Below, in pieces: positions 31,337-42,700 of a stretch of 64,000 nucleotides of DNA. The position numbers and the translations under genes were made by a program. The stretch spans positions 1 through 64,000 of the forward strand of contig JASAND010011080.1 in the NCBI GenBank assembly GCA_030248195.1, read 5' to 3'. Source of the stretch: Trissonchulus latispiculum (lineage: Eukaryota > Nematoda > Enoplea > Enoplida > Ironidae). Positions within the stretch are counted from its first letter, which is position 1. Every line of letters begins with the position of its first letter. A model generated the notes under the pieces. The model had not been told where the DNA came from. It saw only the letters and a list, made by a program, of their open reading frames with translations, and did not search any database.

Positions 31337-31725
31337 TGTTAAATACCAGCTACTTTGTGACTTTCGACTTTGGCAAACATTGATTCGTTTCGTTACTTCC
31401 GTGTAGGTCCACTAGTCAAAAAAGAAATCAAGTATTTAAGCAATTATCAATTAGTAACTAATTAGTCTTGAAGTTTGGTTCTTTACAGTCAAGCGGTGTT
31501 ACGCGTGGATTTATTGTATGCCATAAATTACTGTATGCATCCCAACCCCCCCGAAATTGTGGTAAACTTTGTAAGTCTCTGTGTGTGACTCATGATTGGT
31601 AGATAGGGTTTAGTGCTTTAGTTAGGTAGGTAGTTTGGAAGAGTTTGGTACACGGTAGACCTGCAATCGTACCGCCTCACTGTCTCTAGTCAAGCTTCGG
31701 ACCCTTAGACTAGGGATTTAATATA
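31337..31725 (+). repeat. 3' LTR
   Basis: 389 bp, nearly identical to 17931-18320 (two differences by eye). It is followed at once by the second copy of the 117-bp flanking repeat. Confidence 0.93.
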
Positions 31726-31842
31726 GTCATAGAATAATGCGAAACATTTGAAAACTCATTTTTTCAGCTCATATATGGTAGTCAGATACCCATATTTGAC
31801 CAAGCGACTAACTGGGCGTTAAACTTTATAAACCGACTTAAA
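31726..31842 (+). repeat. 117-bp direct repeat, right copy
   Basis: Identical by eye to 17814-17930. Beyond it the sequence (TTTTATGAAC) differs from the left side, which shows this is not part of the LTR. Confidence 0.9.
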
Positions 31843-33188
31843 TTTTATGAACTCATTAAAATATACCATGTACGGTGTTTAAAAATGAGCAAGCTCGTAG
31901 ACGGTCACAACGAAAATCAGCCAAAAAACCCCCATCCTAAACTTGGATCTTTGCTTTCGTTTTTTTAAGTATGAGTGATAATGTGATAAATTATAGATAA
32001 AGTGATAATTTTGCAAATCAGCTGTATCATTCTTTCGCCGTTTATTTTTTCATTATTGTCCTGTCGCATTCATTGCACAAAAACAGAAAATAAAGACGAA
32101 GCTATCAAATCTGCATTAGAATATATATTTTAAGATGATTAAAATAAGTGAAGAAGATAAGCAGTAAGTGCAGTTCATCGTAATTAAATAGTTGTCAACA
32201 TACATGTATTTGGGGGTGAGCTCGTTCCCCTCAATATCCGCATTTCCTTGTTTTTGGGACCAAACTGCCGGACAAATCCGGTTTTCCGGAGGCCTTCGGC
32301 CGCCGGTTCACCCCCCCCCATTCCCCCCTTCCTTAATTTCCCCTCCTGCACAACACAACAACCTCCTGTCTAGTTGTTAACGGCCATTTTGCAACTAGGC
32401 TGTGCACAGCTGACCATTTAATTTAATGGCCGAAATATTGTGGCCATTTTACTAATTGACTAAAATAAATGCCAAGTAGTCAAACACGCTGCCTATTACC
32501 ACTGGAATAGCCATTTAGGCTAAATGGCTACAATGGTTAGACATTTCAGTGAATAGACAATTTAACTATAAATAAATCGGGGGTCAACAGAGATTTCAGC
32601 TGTCTCAACACCAAACTGTTCTGGTACTACCAATCCAAGGACACTTCTACCTGTTAATTAGTGAGTAAAGCCCATTGGGGCATGTGTCCAGCTACCAAAA
32701 TTTCAAGATGAATTTTTGCAATTTCCAACATTGAACCTAGCCCGAGTGAAAGATTTTTGTTGGTCTCGGTCTAGGTCAAACAAATACACCCTAGTGCCTA
32801 GTTTGACTGCAAATTCGTCGATTAGTGTATTTTTACTTTTCAAATAGGTGACGCATCACAACAGTGTTGTCTTGTCAACGGAAAATAGCTTGATGTTGAA
32901 GAGACTGTTCCTAACGAAGAAGTAATAAATTGCTTTATCACTGTAAGTGTGCGAATTCTGAGCTATCGCGAAAATTATCACTCAGACTATGCGAAAAGAG
33001 CACCAGCCCCTTTTAGCCAATCAGGGTCTCATTTGCCTCGACATCATACATCACCGGTAACTACCTGCAAAACTTGCTTTTCCTACCCTAATACTAATTG
33101 AAGCAAAAAAGGTTATAATCTCGTAGTCGCAGAGTCAAACTTCACCTTGATAATGTCCATCATAAAAAAAGTGGTATGAGAAACTCAC
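31843..33188. other. Non-coding, includes a CCGG/poly-C repeat fragment
   Basis: No gene recognised. At about 32262-32360, TCCGGTTTTCCGGAGGCCTTCGGCCGCC followed by a poly-C run and CCCCTCCTGCACAAC resembles the insertion at 59113-59281. This region may contain the 3' part or intron of the minus-strand host gene. Confidence 0.4.
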
Positions 33189-33446
33189 TGGTTTCTGGCT
33201 TGCGATTACAGTTGTTGGGTTGTGAAAATATGTAGTGATCAACGTATGCATAGTTCCAGGCCTTGGAGTGGGCAAGTTGAGTCATTTCAGACGTGGCCGT
33301 TGTTAGCAGATGCGCCTGAGCATTCGACAGTTGATAAACTCGTTCCCATAGGCTTCGGTCCAAACCAGCTGGTGATTGTAACACCCTACAGATGGGACCT
33401 TCTCCTATATAACCTTTTCCTTTGGCCGTCCATTTACTGTAATAAC
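33189..33446 (-). CDS. Exon of a DUF5648-like repeat protein
   Basis: The minus-strand exon is bounded by acceptor TTGATTGTTACAG and donor CCA|GTGAGT. The translated frame contains VYQLSNAQAHLLTT and, 20 residues on, KAWNYAY. This is the 'VYrLyN..gHfyTts...GWnYe' signature of DUF5648-type repeat domains, found in secreted or surface proteins of animals and bacteria. It is paralogous to the exon at 35206-35555 (shared GPxCxVLxS, LSNxxAHxLT, WNYA). It is intact here, but other exons of the same gene are broken. The exact biochemical role of the domain is not known to me. Confidence 0.6.
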
Positions 33447-34664
33447 CTGTAACAATCAACCTTTAGTTTACTCTGGGTCTTCATGTTTTGAATACTATTT
33501 TGTATTCAATAACCTCTTGTGCTGTTCTACATAACCGTTTTTCTGGACACCGCTTATTTTGCAGCTTTTTATTTAAGGCGGTGGTTTCCTTTTGTGTAAA
33601 TTTGACCCTATAGGCTTAAATTCTTTATGAATGTGGATGAAACTTTCCAAATATCCTATTTTGGTACTCTTTAACATTCTGGGACCAGTCCCACATTTTT
33701 AGGTGAAAAGATAAGAAATTTTAGGTTTTTGGCATTAGACTCTCAGCAGATAGTCGATACATCAGATTGGTTATTATGGATGGAAAGGGGGTACAAAAAT
33801 GAACATTTTTGCTTTTACAAGCTTTGAGCTATCTCTAGTGGTTAAATCAGTACAAGACAAAAACGATTTTTGGGGTCAAAAAACGGCCATTTTCGAGGAA
33901 ATCAGTTTTTTCAAAATTGCTGCCAAATCTTACGGTCAATTTTCCTTTATTTATACTCGATCCATAGGCGGTCTAATTGCCCATTTTATCAATGCCTATT
34001 AGCTGGATTTCGTTGTTTTGAGCTAGAGATTTGGCCGAAAAACCATTTTGGCAAAACTGCGATTATTTTGTTTTAAACAGCGATTTCTCAAAAACTACCC
34101 AATGGATTTGCGTGATTTTGGGCTTGATGAAAATTCGTACTATTGCGGAGGGACGTTTTTCTTGGTTTGAGCTAAAACATCTCCAGTTGAGAAAACTGAA
34201 TGCAAAGTTGAGAAATTTCGTGTCACCGCGCATTTGCCGGATTTTCTGGAGTAGTGAGTCTTGTTGAGCCAAATCCAAAAAATGTCCCTCGGCCCATATG
34301 TCCTTCATATCATGACACAAGAAAAAAATTTGGCCGATTCTACAGTTTTGAGAAATCGATGTTCAAAGATTTATGGTCTATATTCAGCCTGTCAGATGTC
34401 AGTGTGTCAGAAAATTTTTGCTAGTTTTGTGCTAATTTTGCTAGTTTTGTAAGTTCCTGTAAATCTGCAGATTATAAGCTTTAAAATGATGTATAAAGCT
34501 CTTTCCAACTCCCAAAATTAAGAGAGTTATAGCGTTTCAAAAACCACCCCAAAAGCACTGCACAAAAGGATACCACCACCTTAAGTATTTAACATAAACC
34601 AAAACTAAAGCTGGTCGATAGTTTTAAGTAAAGCTACTTAATGTTAGCTCAATTTTATAAGCAC
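33447..34664. other. Intron-like sequence of the minus-strand host gene
   Basis: No exon-like frame with the repeat-domain signature was found here. It is AT-rich with many AAAATT tracts. Confidence 0.4.
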
Positions 34665-34869
34665 CTCAACAATAGATATTGAGAAAACTTGTTACTCTTG
34701 ATGGCAGTATTGTAGTGATCCTTTCGCTTAGGATTATAGGTCCGGTATACAGGAACCATTTTGAATCCTCGATTGGTTTGGTTGTACAGTAACCTAGGAT
34801 GCCTTTATATTTGTACAAAGGAGCTCCTTCAGTCTTTGTCCAAAGTCCACATATTATCAAGTGACGATC
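34665..34869 (-). pseudogene. Frameshifted exon of the DUF5648-like gene
   Basis: Acceptor GGTGTAG and donor GAG|GTGCTT bound this minus-strand exon. It opens with a frame containing GAPLYKYKGILGYCTTKP. After about position 34757 the family signature continues only in another frame (VPVYRTYNPKRKDHYNTA). A small indel near CAAAATGG therefore breaks the exon. Neighbouring exon phases do not match simply either. It is either a decayed gene or an assembly indel. Confidence 0.55.
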
Positions 34870-35205
34870 CTACACCATCGATGGACAGAAAATAAATTGG
34901 TCGATCAAGGCATCCTAAACAGTTGATGAACCGTAAAGTGCTGGACAGCGGCAAATTAGATTGCAAATTATCCTCGTTTCAAGGACCACAACAATTTTAT
35001 TAGAGCACAAGGTCACAAGATTGCACAAGATCATCAAAGAAAACCAGGCCGAGCGGTTCTCAAAACGATTCTCAAGTGCCTTTTGCAAATTTAAAACAGG
35101 CCAACTTTGATAACGTTTATTTGCGGTTGATATTAACTCAGGGCTTACAGTTTCCTTGAAAATAATCATAGGAAACTTCTTCAAGATGTAATTTCTAGGG
35201 CCCAC

Positions 35206-35555
35206 CTGATTTCCTTTTTAACGCGAATGCCCATCTGACAATTCGGAAAGCGTCGAAATGACAAACTGGGAACATGGAACATATTAACACTAAGCCTGTC
35301 TGATTGGTAGCTGGCAGAATAACTTTGCTTATAGTGCTTGTCCTTAAAGGTGTAGAAGTCTCTGTGGGCATAGTTCCAACCTTCCTGAATCAGTTTAACC
35401 AACCCAGCCGTGTCAGAAGTGAGATAGTGTGCTGTGCTGTTGGAAAGGTGATACACCGGAGCATAGTCTGCTGGGTCCATGTTTTCAACACTGTTTAGCA
35501 CATAGCAGACCGGGCCCTTTTTAAACATATTGTAGAGATTAGGTTGAGTAAATCT
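35206..35555 (-). CDS. Exon of a DUF5648-like repeat protein
   Basis: Acceptor TTTGTTCAG precedes phase-0 coding sequence. The frame contains GPVCYVLNS, APVYHLSNSTAHYLTSD and EGWNYAHRDFYTF, the clearest repeat-domain signature in the window. The donor is taken as ATCAG|GTGGGC at 35206, but an earlier one is possible because the last ~40 residues do not resemble the domain. It lies just downstream (in gene sense) of the retrotransposon insertion that separates it from the exon at 49302-49507. Confidence 0.6.
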
Positions 35556-35705
35556 CTGAACAAACAATTTTAGTCACAGAAATAGACCTGTAGAAAGTAC
35601 GCTCTGAGGGCGTGACTCCCGACAAGCAGATTTCTGGAAATTTGAGAAGATTGCAACAGTTCGACAGAGTGTGTGCATGCCAAGACACCTAACGTCAGAT
35701 TACCC

Positions 35706-36167
35706 TAGCCTAATATAAAAAAAGAAATAGCAACTAGAAGTAAATACGAGTTTACTTTTTACACGCGAGTTTATTCTGAAATTCACACAAACTATTCACT
35801 CAAAATAATTACCCACATTCACTTGCCCCACCAGGCACCAGAACAAAATTTGAACTCAAAATAAAAGACAAAAACAAACCGACCAGAAAAATTCCACAGG
35901 CAGATACAGACAAAGGCGGGAAATAAAGGCGCCCAACTAACAAGAATAATGAGGCGTAAACGTAACAAAGGGGCCCGACTGTCCCAGACGAGAGTTTAAA
36001 CTAGACTGACTTTGCGCGCTCAATTTTGAAAGAGAGTGACAAATTAGCTAGTCCGGCCTTGGACCGTACACAAGAGTGTAAATTTAGTTTGAGCGGTCGT
36101 GAATTTAGCATTACATTTTAAACAATTTTAAGTTAGAAACATTGAAAATTGATTAAAATAATCCACA
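35706..36167 (-). repeat. 3' LTR of the minus-strand element
   Basis: 462 bp, identical by eye to 48840-49301. In element sense it begins TGTGGATTATTTTAATC. Its 3' boundary is set by where the two copies diverge (...TTAGGCTA) and could extend slightly further left, because the other copy is truncated there. Confidence 0.9.
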
Positions 36168-36183
36168 GACTACCCCCTCTTTT
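36168..36183 (-). promoter_or_regulatory. Polypurine tract of the minus-strand element
   Basis: On the minus strand AAAAGAGGGGGTAGTC lies immediately before the TGTGG start of the 3' LTR. Confidence 0.75.
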
Positions 36184-38541
36184 GAAACGCGCGACCTCGC
36201 CGCGGCTAAGGGCTCAAGGGTTAGTAATAAAATCAGATTAGCCTACGTACCCTACCTATTAGTATAGATAAAACACGTTTTAGAAAATAACGGCAAACAA
36301 AATAAAAATTTGCGTATCCCTCAGGCCGGGGATACTACTCGGGCCCCAACATACTAATACACATAGGGTGCTCCGAGACACAGCTAAAATTACGCCGAAA
36401 CATATCGGGATACACAAACTAAACACATACACACGGACTACACCGACTACACACAGAAAAGAACGGCTGGGGACACCCTTGAGCCACGACGAGGACGCAG
36501 GTAACAAAAGAGACAGGTACTCCGGAGCTCTCAAAACAGACGACCGATGCCACATCCGGCCACCGGAACCACGTTTTTAGGTAGAAAACATCATAGAGAA
36601 ACAGAAAAACCAACTCCGGAGTGACTTTTACCATGAAACGAAAGCAAAAATTGAACTCCGGAGTAGGGCGAAAAAATGAAAAATTTCGGACCAAGGCCGG
36701 AGTAAAATTTTCAACCGGAGCCAACGATTTTAGAAAGAAATATCAAAACGAAAGCAACCATATAGCTCCGGAGTACTCAAGGAACAAAGAAGAAACAAAA
36801 ATTTGAGCTCCGGGGAAGACTAGCACAATGGAGAACAGCTCCGGAGTTGGTTGCCAGCAACTCCGGAGGACAATAAATCGAATCGAATCGAATCGAATCG
36901 ACCCCCATCGAATCGCAAAAATTGAATCAGAACAATGCCACGTTTTAAAGCGAATACAAAATAAAGCATATATATTGCAAAAAATAGCTGCACAAAGTTA
37001 CATGGCAAGGTAGATAAGGCAACAAAATGGCAGTCATGGAATACAAGAAAATTTCAGGCAAAGTAAACTCGCACCACATTGGGAAAAAAATAGAGAAACA
37101 AACACCAATTAGAAAGAAAATAGAGAAACAAACACCAATTAGAAAAATAGAAAAGACCCGAAATGAACAAAATAAAATACTACATAGTATAGAACGGCAA
37201 TGCCGAGCTAGCAGGCACCACCCACCCCAAATACAGAAAGTCTCAGGAAAATAAGGAAATAGGAAAAGAGTTTAAGAAAATTTACAGAAAATTTTACCCC
37301 CGGATGAAACCCACGACAATGACCGATTACTCCCCCACCAAGATTAAATCTAAATCGTAAAAAGGCAAATATAAGTGAAACAGTAAAAACAAACAAAAAC
37401 AAAATTAGCTCAGAAGGGACAAGGGGGAAGGGGGACTAGCGAGGCTGTGGGGACATAACCGGTAGACATTTACATCATCACAAAATATAGACTTATTATT
37501 AAAGTTCAAATGCCAAGATTCCAGATTCCAAAGCTCAAGACCAAAGATAGGGTCAGACAAAGAAACCATGGGCAGGGAACCACACCAGACCAGCGTCGGG
37601 GGACCTGCCGCCAGGGATACGGGCCGGTGCCCCTCGGCACAAGCGACCCGTCCAGACCCAGAACCGTATCACCAAATCACCGTCAAGCAAAGGACCCGAA
37701 CACCAGATGGAAAAACCAGATCCATGGGCCACCCGTAAAGTACCGGGACCAGGGGACAATGCAAACATACAAAACAACAGTAGACACAGGGGAAGCGCTC
37801 GCAGTCAAAGAAGGACAGGGGGGGAGGGAAAGGGAAACTAGCATACTACAGATTAGTAAGAAAGAAAACTAATAACAACAAAACAAAAGCACAACCTACG
37901 TAACAACCAAAAAATTCAGACCCGCAGGCCAACAAGACAGTACATATTAGGCACTACGGCCAACAGTGCAAGTACAAGGCCCGACTTAATTTTGAGAGAG
38001 GGAGACACGAGTCTACGGCAACCGTTGGCCTGGCTGAGCCCGACCGTCAGCAACCGCGGACTGTGTCAATCGCAAAGAATCGGAAAATACAACTACGGAG
38101 TCAAAAGTGCCGGTCCGGGGTTGACCGCCCACCCTTGGCCTCCCTGAGGGCGACCGCAGGCGACGGGCAACCACGGACCCGCCGAGATACGACAAGGTAG
38201 AATGCCCACAGTACTATTGCCTAATAAAAATGTAAATCGTTTTTGTAAAAGAAAGGTAAAAGGTAAAATTAATAAAGAGGTTTAAAACTCAGCTAGTACC
38301 TGCATAATTCAGACCGAAAAGAATCAAACTACAATTTAGGTAGAAATTTAACCAGAAGACAAGAAACTAAAGCGTCGAAAAAGAATAAAACTCGAGTTTA
38401 AAGACAAAACATCAATCAGGTACTTAAATTATTCTAGAATAACCGCAAAAACCAAGGTCCCCCCAAGGTTAGTAACACAACATAGATTTCCCCCCAGCCA
38501 ATACGGGCCAAAATATAGTCCCACCCCACCACATTCATAAA
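36184..38541 (-). other. 3' non-coding region of the minus-strand retrotransposon
   Basis: About 2.36 kb without a sense ORF. It contains a cluster of CTCCGGAG palindromes (about 36515-36870), an (AATCG)n run (about 36877-36902), and a ~30-bp tandem duplication around AGAGAAACAAACACCAATTAG (about 37090-37145). An antisense 120-codon ORF (37510-37872, ATG start, basic and Pro/Gln/Arg-rich) has no recognisable similarity and may be chance in a GC-richer stretch. Confidence 0.55.
36515..36870. repeat. Cluster of CTCCGGAG palindromic octamers
   Basis: CTCCGGAG or close variants (GCTCCGGGG, ACCGGAG) occur about ten times in 350 bp, irregularly spaced. It is self-complementary, so it could be a binding site for a dimeric factor. 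Another copy lies near the pol stop (about 46666). Confidence 0.6.
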
Positions 38542-39729
38542 TTAATGCCGAGCCGTCGCCAACTTGGTGTAACGCAAATGCATCTGCGCCTCTTCCATGG
38601 CCAGTTCATGAGCCAAATTCGGAAACAATTCCCGGCGGACCAGCATGCAGATCTTTCCCATCCAGTTTTGCCCTTCGGCATCTAGAACTTTCTGTAGAAT
38701 CACATTGGCCGGAGTACGGTTGAGCTCCGCCGCATCAATGCCACAAGACCAATAAAGGCCACGGCTAGCAACAGCTTCAACAATGTAAGCTACGCCGGTG
38801 CTTCTGAGCCACTTACGGAAGTGGTAACTAGACGCGGCCTTTGCCCGAATGATATCAAGCATAAATAGCGCACGCGTCAGGTACCCTTCGCCCTCCGTAG
38901 CTTGCCAAATTTTCCGCAAATGAGACCCAGCGGGCACCCACGACTTAACGTAGTCAGCCGCAGCATATTTTGCCTGGAAAGGGCATTCCATGCTCGCCGC
39001 CGCCCGAGCTGCCTCGGGGAGACCGTACCAGTCCCGCAGCATGCGATAGACATACAGGAACTCAGAGGCCGCAAATTTCTTCTCACCCCACTTGATGTAA
39101 GCTGAATCGGGGTCCTTGGTTTCCGGATCCTCTAAAAGTTTCCACATATTGGAAGCAACGCAGGAGGGACCCTTGAAGTAAGCCACCTGTGGATACGTCA
39201 AAGCCATATCCGGCTGCATGTACCGGTGAGCCCGTACCACATCAATAGTGGACTGAACGAGCGAGAGGAAACCCTCAGATATTTTGTCCAGATAGGCCAG
39301 AAAACGATTTGGCGAACTTTTGGCCAAAAAATAGGTAGGATAGAGCCTAATAAAAGGACAAATATTTGCAGCAGCAGCGGCCGCGGCTCCCCAAGTATGT
39401 GGTGCCCGTCCCACCAGACGGAAAGAGTCGAACTCCAAGACACCATCCCGATACAGCGGTGGAAAGTCAAAGGTGATTTCCCAGCGGTACATATCAAAGG
39501 TGAAGTACGGACTTCCATCCGGAGTAACCGCTGTCCGTTCCGTCTGATTACGCCTAACCGGTGCATCCGGAATCAGATTCTTCAAGTTCTCGAAGAATTT
39601 CTTATATACCTTTTCCGAAACTGCAAACGGAAGATCAGTCGTGGTCAGACGTTCCCACCAATAATTATAGATGGCAACAAAATAGGGATTATGGGAAACG
39701 CCATCGATCTTAGACCGCAAGTCCGGCAA
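38542..39729 (-). pseudogene. NADAR-domain ORF fragment of the minus-strand retrotransposon
   Basis: A 395-codon frame without a proper start (first in-frame ATG at residue 79). Residues about 70-125 form an alpha/beta segment (WEITFDF, FRLVGRAP, Ala-rich helix) that aligns with the segment before NADAR in the plus-strand element. Residues about 180-368 match NADAR/YbiA: YFKGP and ASN at 192-194, ASEF with Glu223, an STGVAYIVEA segment, YWSCG at 326-330 and GQNWMGK at 353-359 followed by a VRREL helix. The family cleaves ADP-ribose or riboside N-glycosidic bonds. The fragment overlaps the upstream ORF in another frame, at short tandem duplications that shift the frame. Both were probably one ORF. 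Confidence 0.8.
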
Positions 39730-42700
39730 ATAAGCAAGCTGCCAATACGGCTCCGAATACAGCTGCCAATACGGCTCCGAATGAATGAGCTACGGCTCCG
39801 AATGAATAAGCAAGCTGCCAATACGGCTCCGAATGAATCGACGGCCAAAACGCTGGATCGACCTCCTGGGGCCCCGCGAAAGGCCGCATGACATATGGCA
39901 TTTCGCCACTAACTGACACCGGAGGACGCCGATGAAGTTGTTTGACAAATTCTGGCGTAGAATAGTCCTTGTACGAGGTATGGCGTTTGAGCTCAAAAGG
40001 TCCCTCTGGAGGTTCTACCAAATACTCTGGCAAAGCCTTAACCGTAATGGTAGGAACCGTGCCCTCTGGAAAATCGCCCGGGACCAGCCCCTGGTAGCGC
40101 AGAACCATCTTAGATGGATGGAGGTAATGCGTCTCCGGCCAAACGATGTGACGATCCGCTGGAGGCGGAGGCAATGACTGCACCGAAAAAGGTTGGATTT
40201 GGATCGGCAGACGAAGTGACGGCAAATTCTGAGGCATAGGCTGCAAAACCTGCGGTAGCGGCGGAGGCCGCGAAGGCGAGGCCTGTGGAACCAAGTCCGC
40301 CCCAGGCTGTTGAGAAGGAGCTCCGCCAGTAGCTTCCGCCGGACGATGCGACGGGCCAGGTTCATCCTGGACCCCCATAACCGGAATCGACGGAACCGTA
40401 TGCTTCAGTGACGCCGGAGTGCTTCCCGACAATGCCGACCCCGGGACAACCAGATCCGAAAGTCCAGAGATATCCGACAGACGACCTAGGTCTAACTCAG
40501 GCATAGTACAGACGCCCCTGCTTGGTGTCTCCGGCCGCGGCAGCTGAGCACCAGCAGCGCCCAGACGTTCTGGATATAAGATATAGAAAAAGTTGGCAAA
40601 ATCGAACTGCCCACGCTCCAGCAAGGCATACACGAATGCCAGGGGCTTCCAGGGAGGGGGAATGCCCAAAATTTTCGCGATCGCCTGTTGCGAAATTCCA
40701 AAGCTTGGCAAGACAGCCGATTGCGCCGGTGTACCAATTTCCGGTAGACTAATGAAAAAGGCATCAGCCGTCAACCGGCGACACGTATACTCCAACCCGT
40801 AAACATCGGTAGAAGTAATAAAAGCACGGGTGGCCCCCAACGGAAAAGCTGGAACAGGTGTTGCCTGCCCCTGAACCCCTCCCACAGGAACTGAGGAAGC
40901 CCCCAACATAGGTGACCCTACCTGTTGAGGTGGCGGGAACTGAGTCAGCGGTGGCTGCACGGCCGGAGACATAACTGCAGTCGATGACGAAGGCGAATTT
41001 AGAACGGCCGTGATATCCGAATAAATCTGCTGATATTGTGGTGGAAGCTTGTCCCTGACAGCGGCCTGCTGAGCCTGCGCCGCCGTTGTTGCGAACGGCA
41101 CCGATGGATGAGTGGCCACAACGCCCAAGTCTAGATTCTGATAGGTGACCGCAGGCTGAGACAAACCCTGATCCACCTGGTAGTCCCCTTGCGGAAACGA
41201 GGTCGACACGATTGGAGGCGGGACACTTTTGGACCGGTGGCGCAAAGATTCCTGCGAACTGGACGGACTGACGCCTGCCGGCGGCGGCACCGGCTCTGCC
41301 ACCGAGACCTCGCCCTTAGACGTAGGGACCACCGTTTTTCTGAGCTTGTAAGGAGACTTGGTAGACTCCCCTAGCGGTGGAACAGTTGGTGGCTCGGTAG
41401 ACGCCGCCGGCGGCTCAGCAACCAGGGGACTGTCCGCACGCCACCCCGCTGGATAGGGTACATTTGCGGCCGCACTAGCCGACCTAGCAACTTTCGCCTG
41501 GACATACTGCAAGAACTGGGAACGCCGTTCCTCCTGACCACGCTCCGGGGGACCGTGCGGTTTTGGTACATCCGCAAAAGAACCCGGCAGGTCGTCCATG
41601 TGCACGGTGATACCCGAGCGCGGGGGAACGGAGCGGTTTCTCTGACGAGAAAGCCGCCCAGAACCCACCGACGCGGCACCAGACACTGGCCCCTCACCCG
41701 CCGAATCCCGGTCCTCATGGATAATTAGACGGTTTGAAGGGGAAAACTCCCCAGGCGACTGAGACCCCGCTTCCGTAGGTGTCGGAATAGCAGGTCCGCC
41801 CACTAAATTGCGTTGGTCCGGAGCATGGTCCAGAGGAAGTAGGTCGTCATGTTCCTGCAGTTCCATCGCCTGCTCATCCTGCCGGATCTCAAACGCCTCA
41901 GCCGCACGCTTGGCCTCGCCAGGCACCTTTTCTGGCTTCGTTGAATAATCCGGAGGGTTCCTGCGTGATGCTACCGATGTGAAGAAATCGGCCGCCCGGT
42001 GCTCCAAGGGAGGCAGACAAGGGCTTTCCACATCCGAGTCAGGTCGAATGAAAGCAAACACCTGCTTAGTTCTGCTCTTTCCCTTCTGACCCTCATATTT
42101 CAGAAAAACCGGTCGCGTGTCTTTGAACGGCGGATCTGAGATAACTGAATTGTATACTCCTGGCACAGGAGCGAGATCAGAAAGAGCCGCTGGAGAGCCC
42201 TTCTGCACATAGGCACATTTGAGCCGGATTTCCAAATAATCTTGTTTCGTCAATTTTTGAAACAAAGACAAAACGTGAACCGTCATATAAGTGTCACGTA
42301 TGCGCACAAGGGCCCAGTCCAGCACCGACTCCTCCTGTAACGGTGTCGTCGCATGTGCCGAGTGTGGTGTCAGACGAATCATGGCATCGGGATAGCGCAG
42401 AATGTTCTCCTTGAACCACCGGAAGGGCTTATCCATGCGACCCGGGGTTGGAGGCGGAACTGGACGAGCCGCCTCACCCTTTTTCCAATCACCCCGGGCC
42501 GTCCAGAGAAATGGGCCTTTCGCATGATTGGGCGACCGCTGCTTCAACTGTGTAGAAACCGGGCGCTCAGCCACATAGGTAACCACCTGGGACAAGTCAA
42601 CGATGGAATTACGCGTATCAATGGACAGCGTTGTCATCAGCATGCGCACCGTGTCTAGGGCCCCTACTGCAAAAATCGGAAACGGCGTATTGTACAGCAA

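Larger units (their letters stand above)
17931..31725 (+). mobile_element. Ty3/Gypsy-type LTR retrotransposon with exonuclease-NADAR ORF
   Basis: A 13.8-kb element. In order it has the 5' LTR (17931-18320), a primer binding site, a pol-type ORF (protease, RT, RNase H, integrase with GPY/F module), a 125-bp gap, a 1,739-aa accessory ORF in the env position, ~2.37 kb of non-coding sequence, a polypurine tract and the 3' LTR (31337-31725). The domain order PR-RT-RH-IN places it in Ty3/Gypsy (Metaviridae). The LTRs differ by one indel and one substitution, so insertion is recent. Both ORFs are open throughout. No canonical gag capsid ORF precedes pol, which leaves its packaging unexplained. Confidence 0.93.

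Noticed and set aside
35680..35705. Target-site duplication for the minus-strand element
   Set aside because: The right flank reads ATATC but no matching bases flank the left LTR; the left boundary is also uncertain.
39226..39891. 221-codon plus-strand ORF opposite the NADAR frame
   Set aside because: It is an antisense shadow of the GC-rich NADAR-coding sequence.
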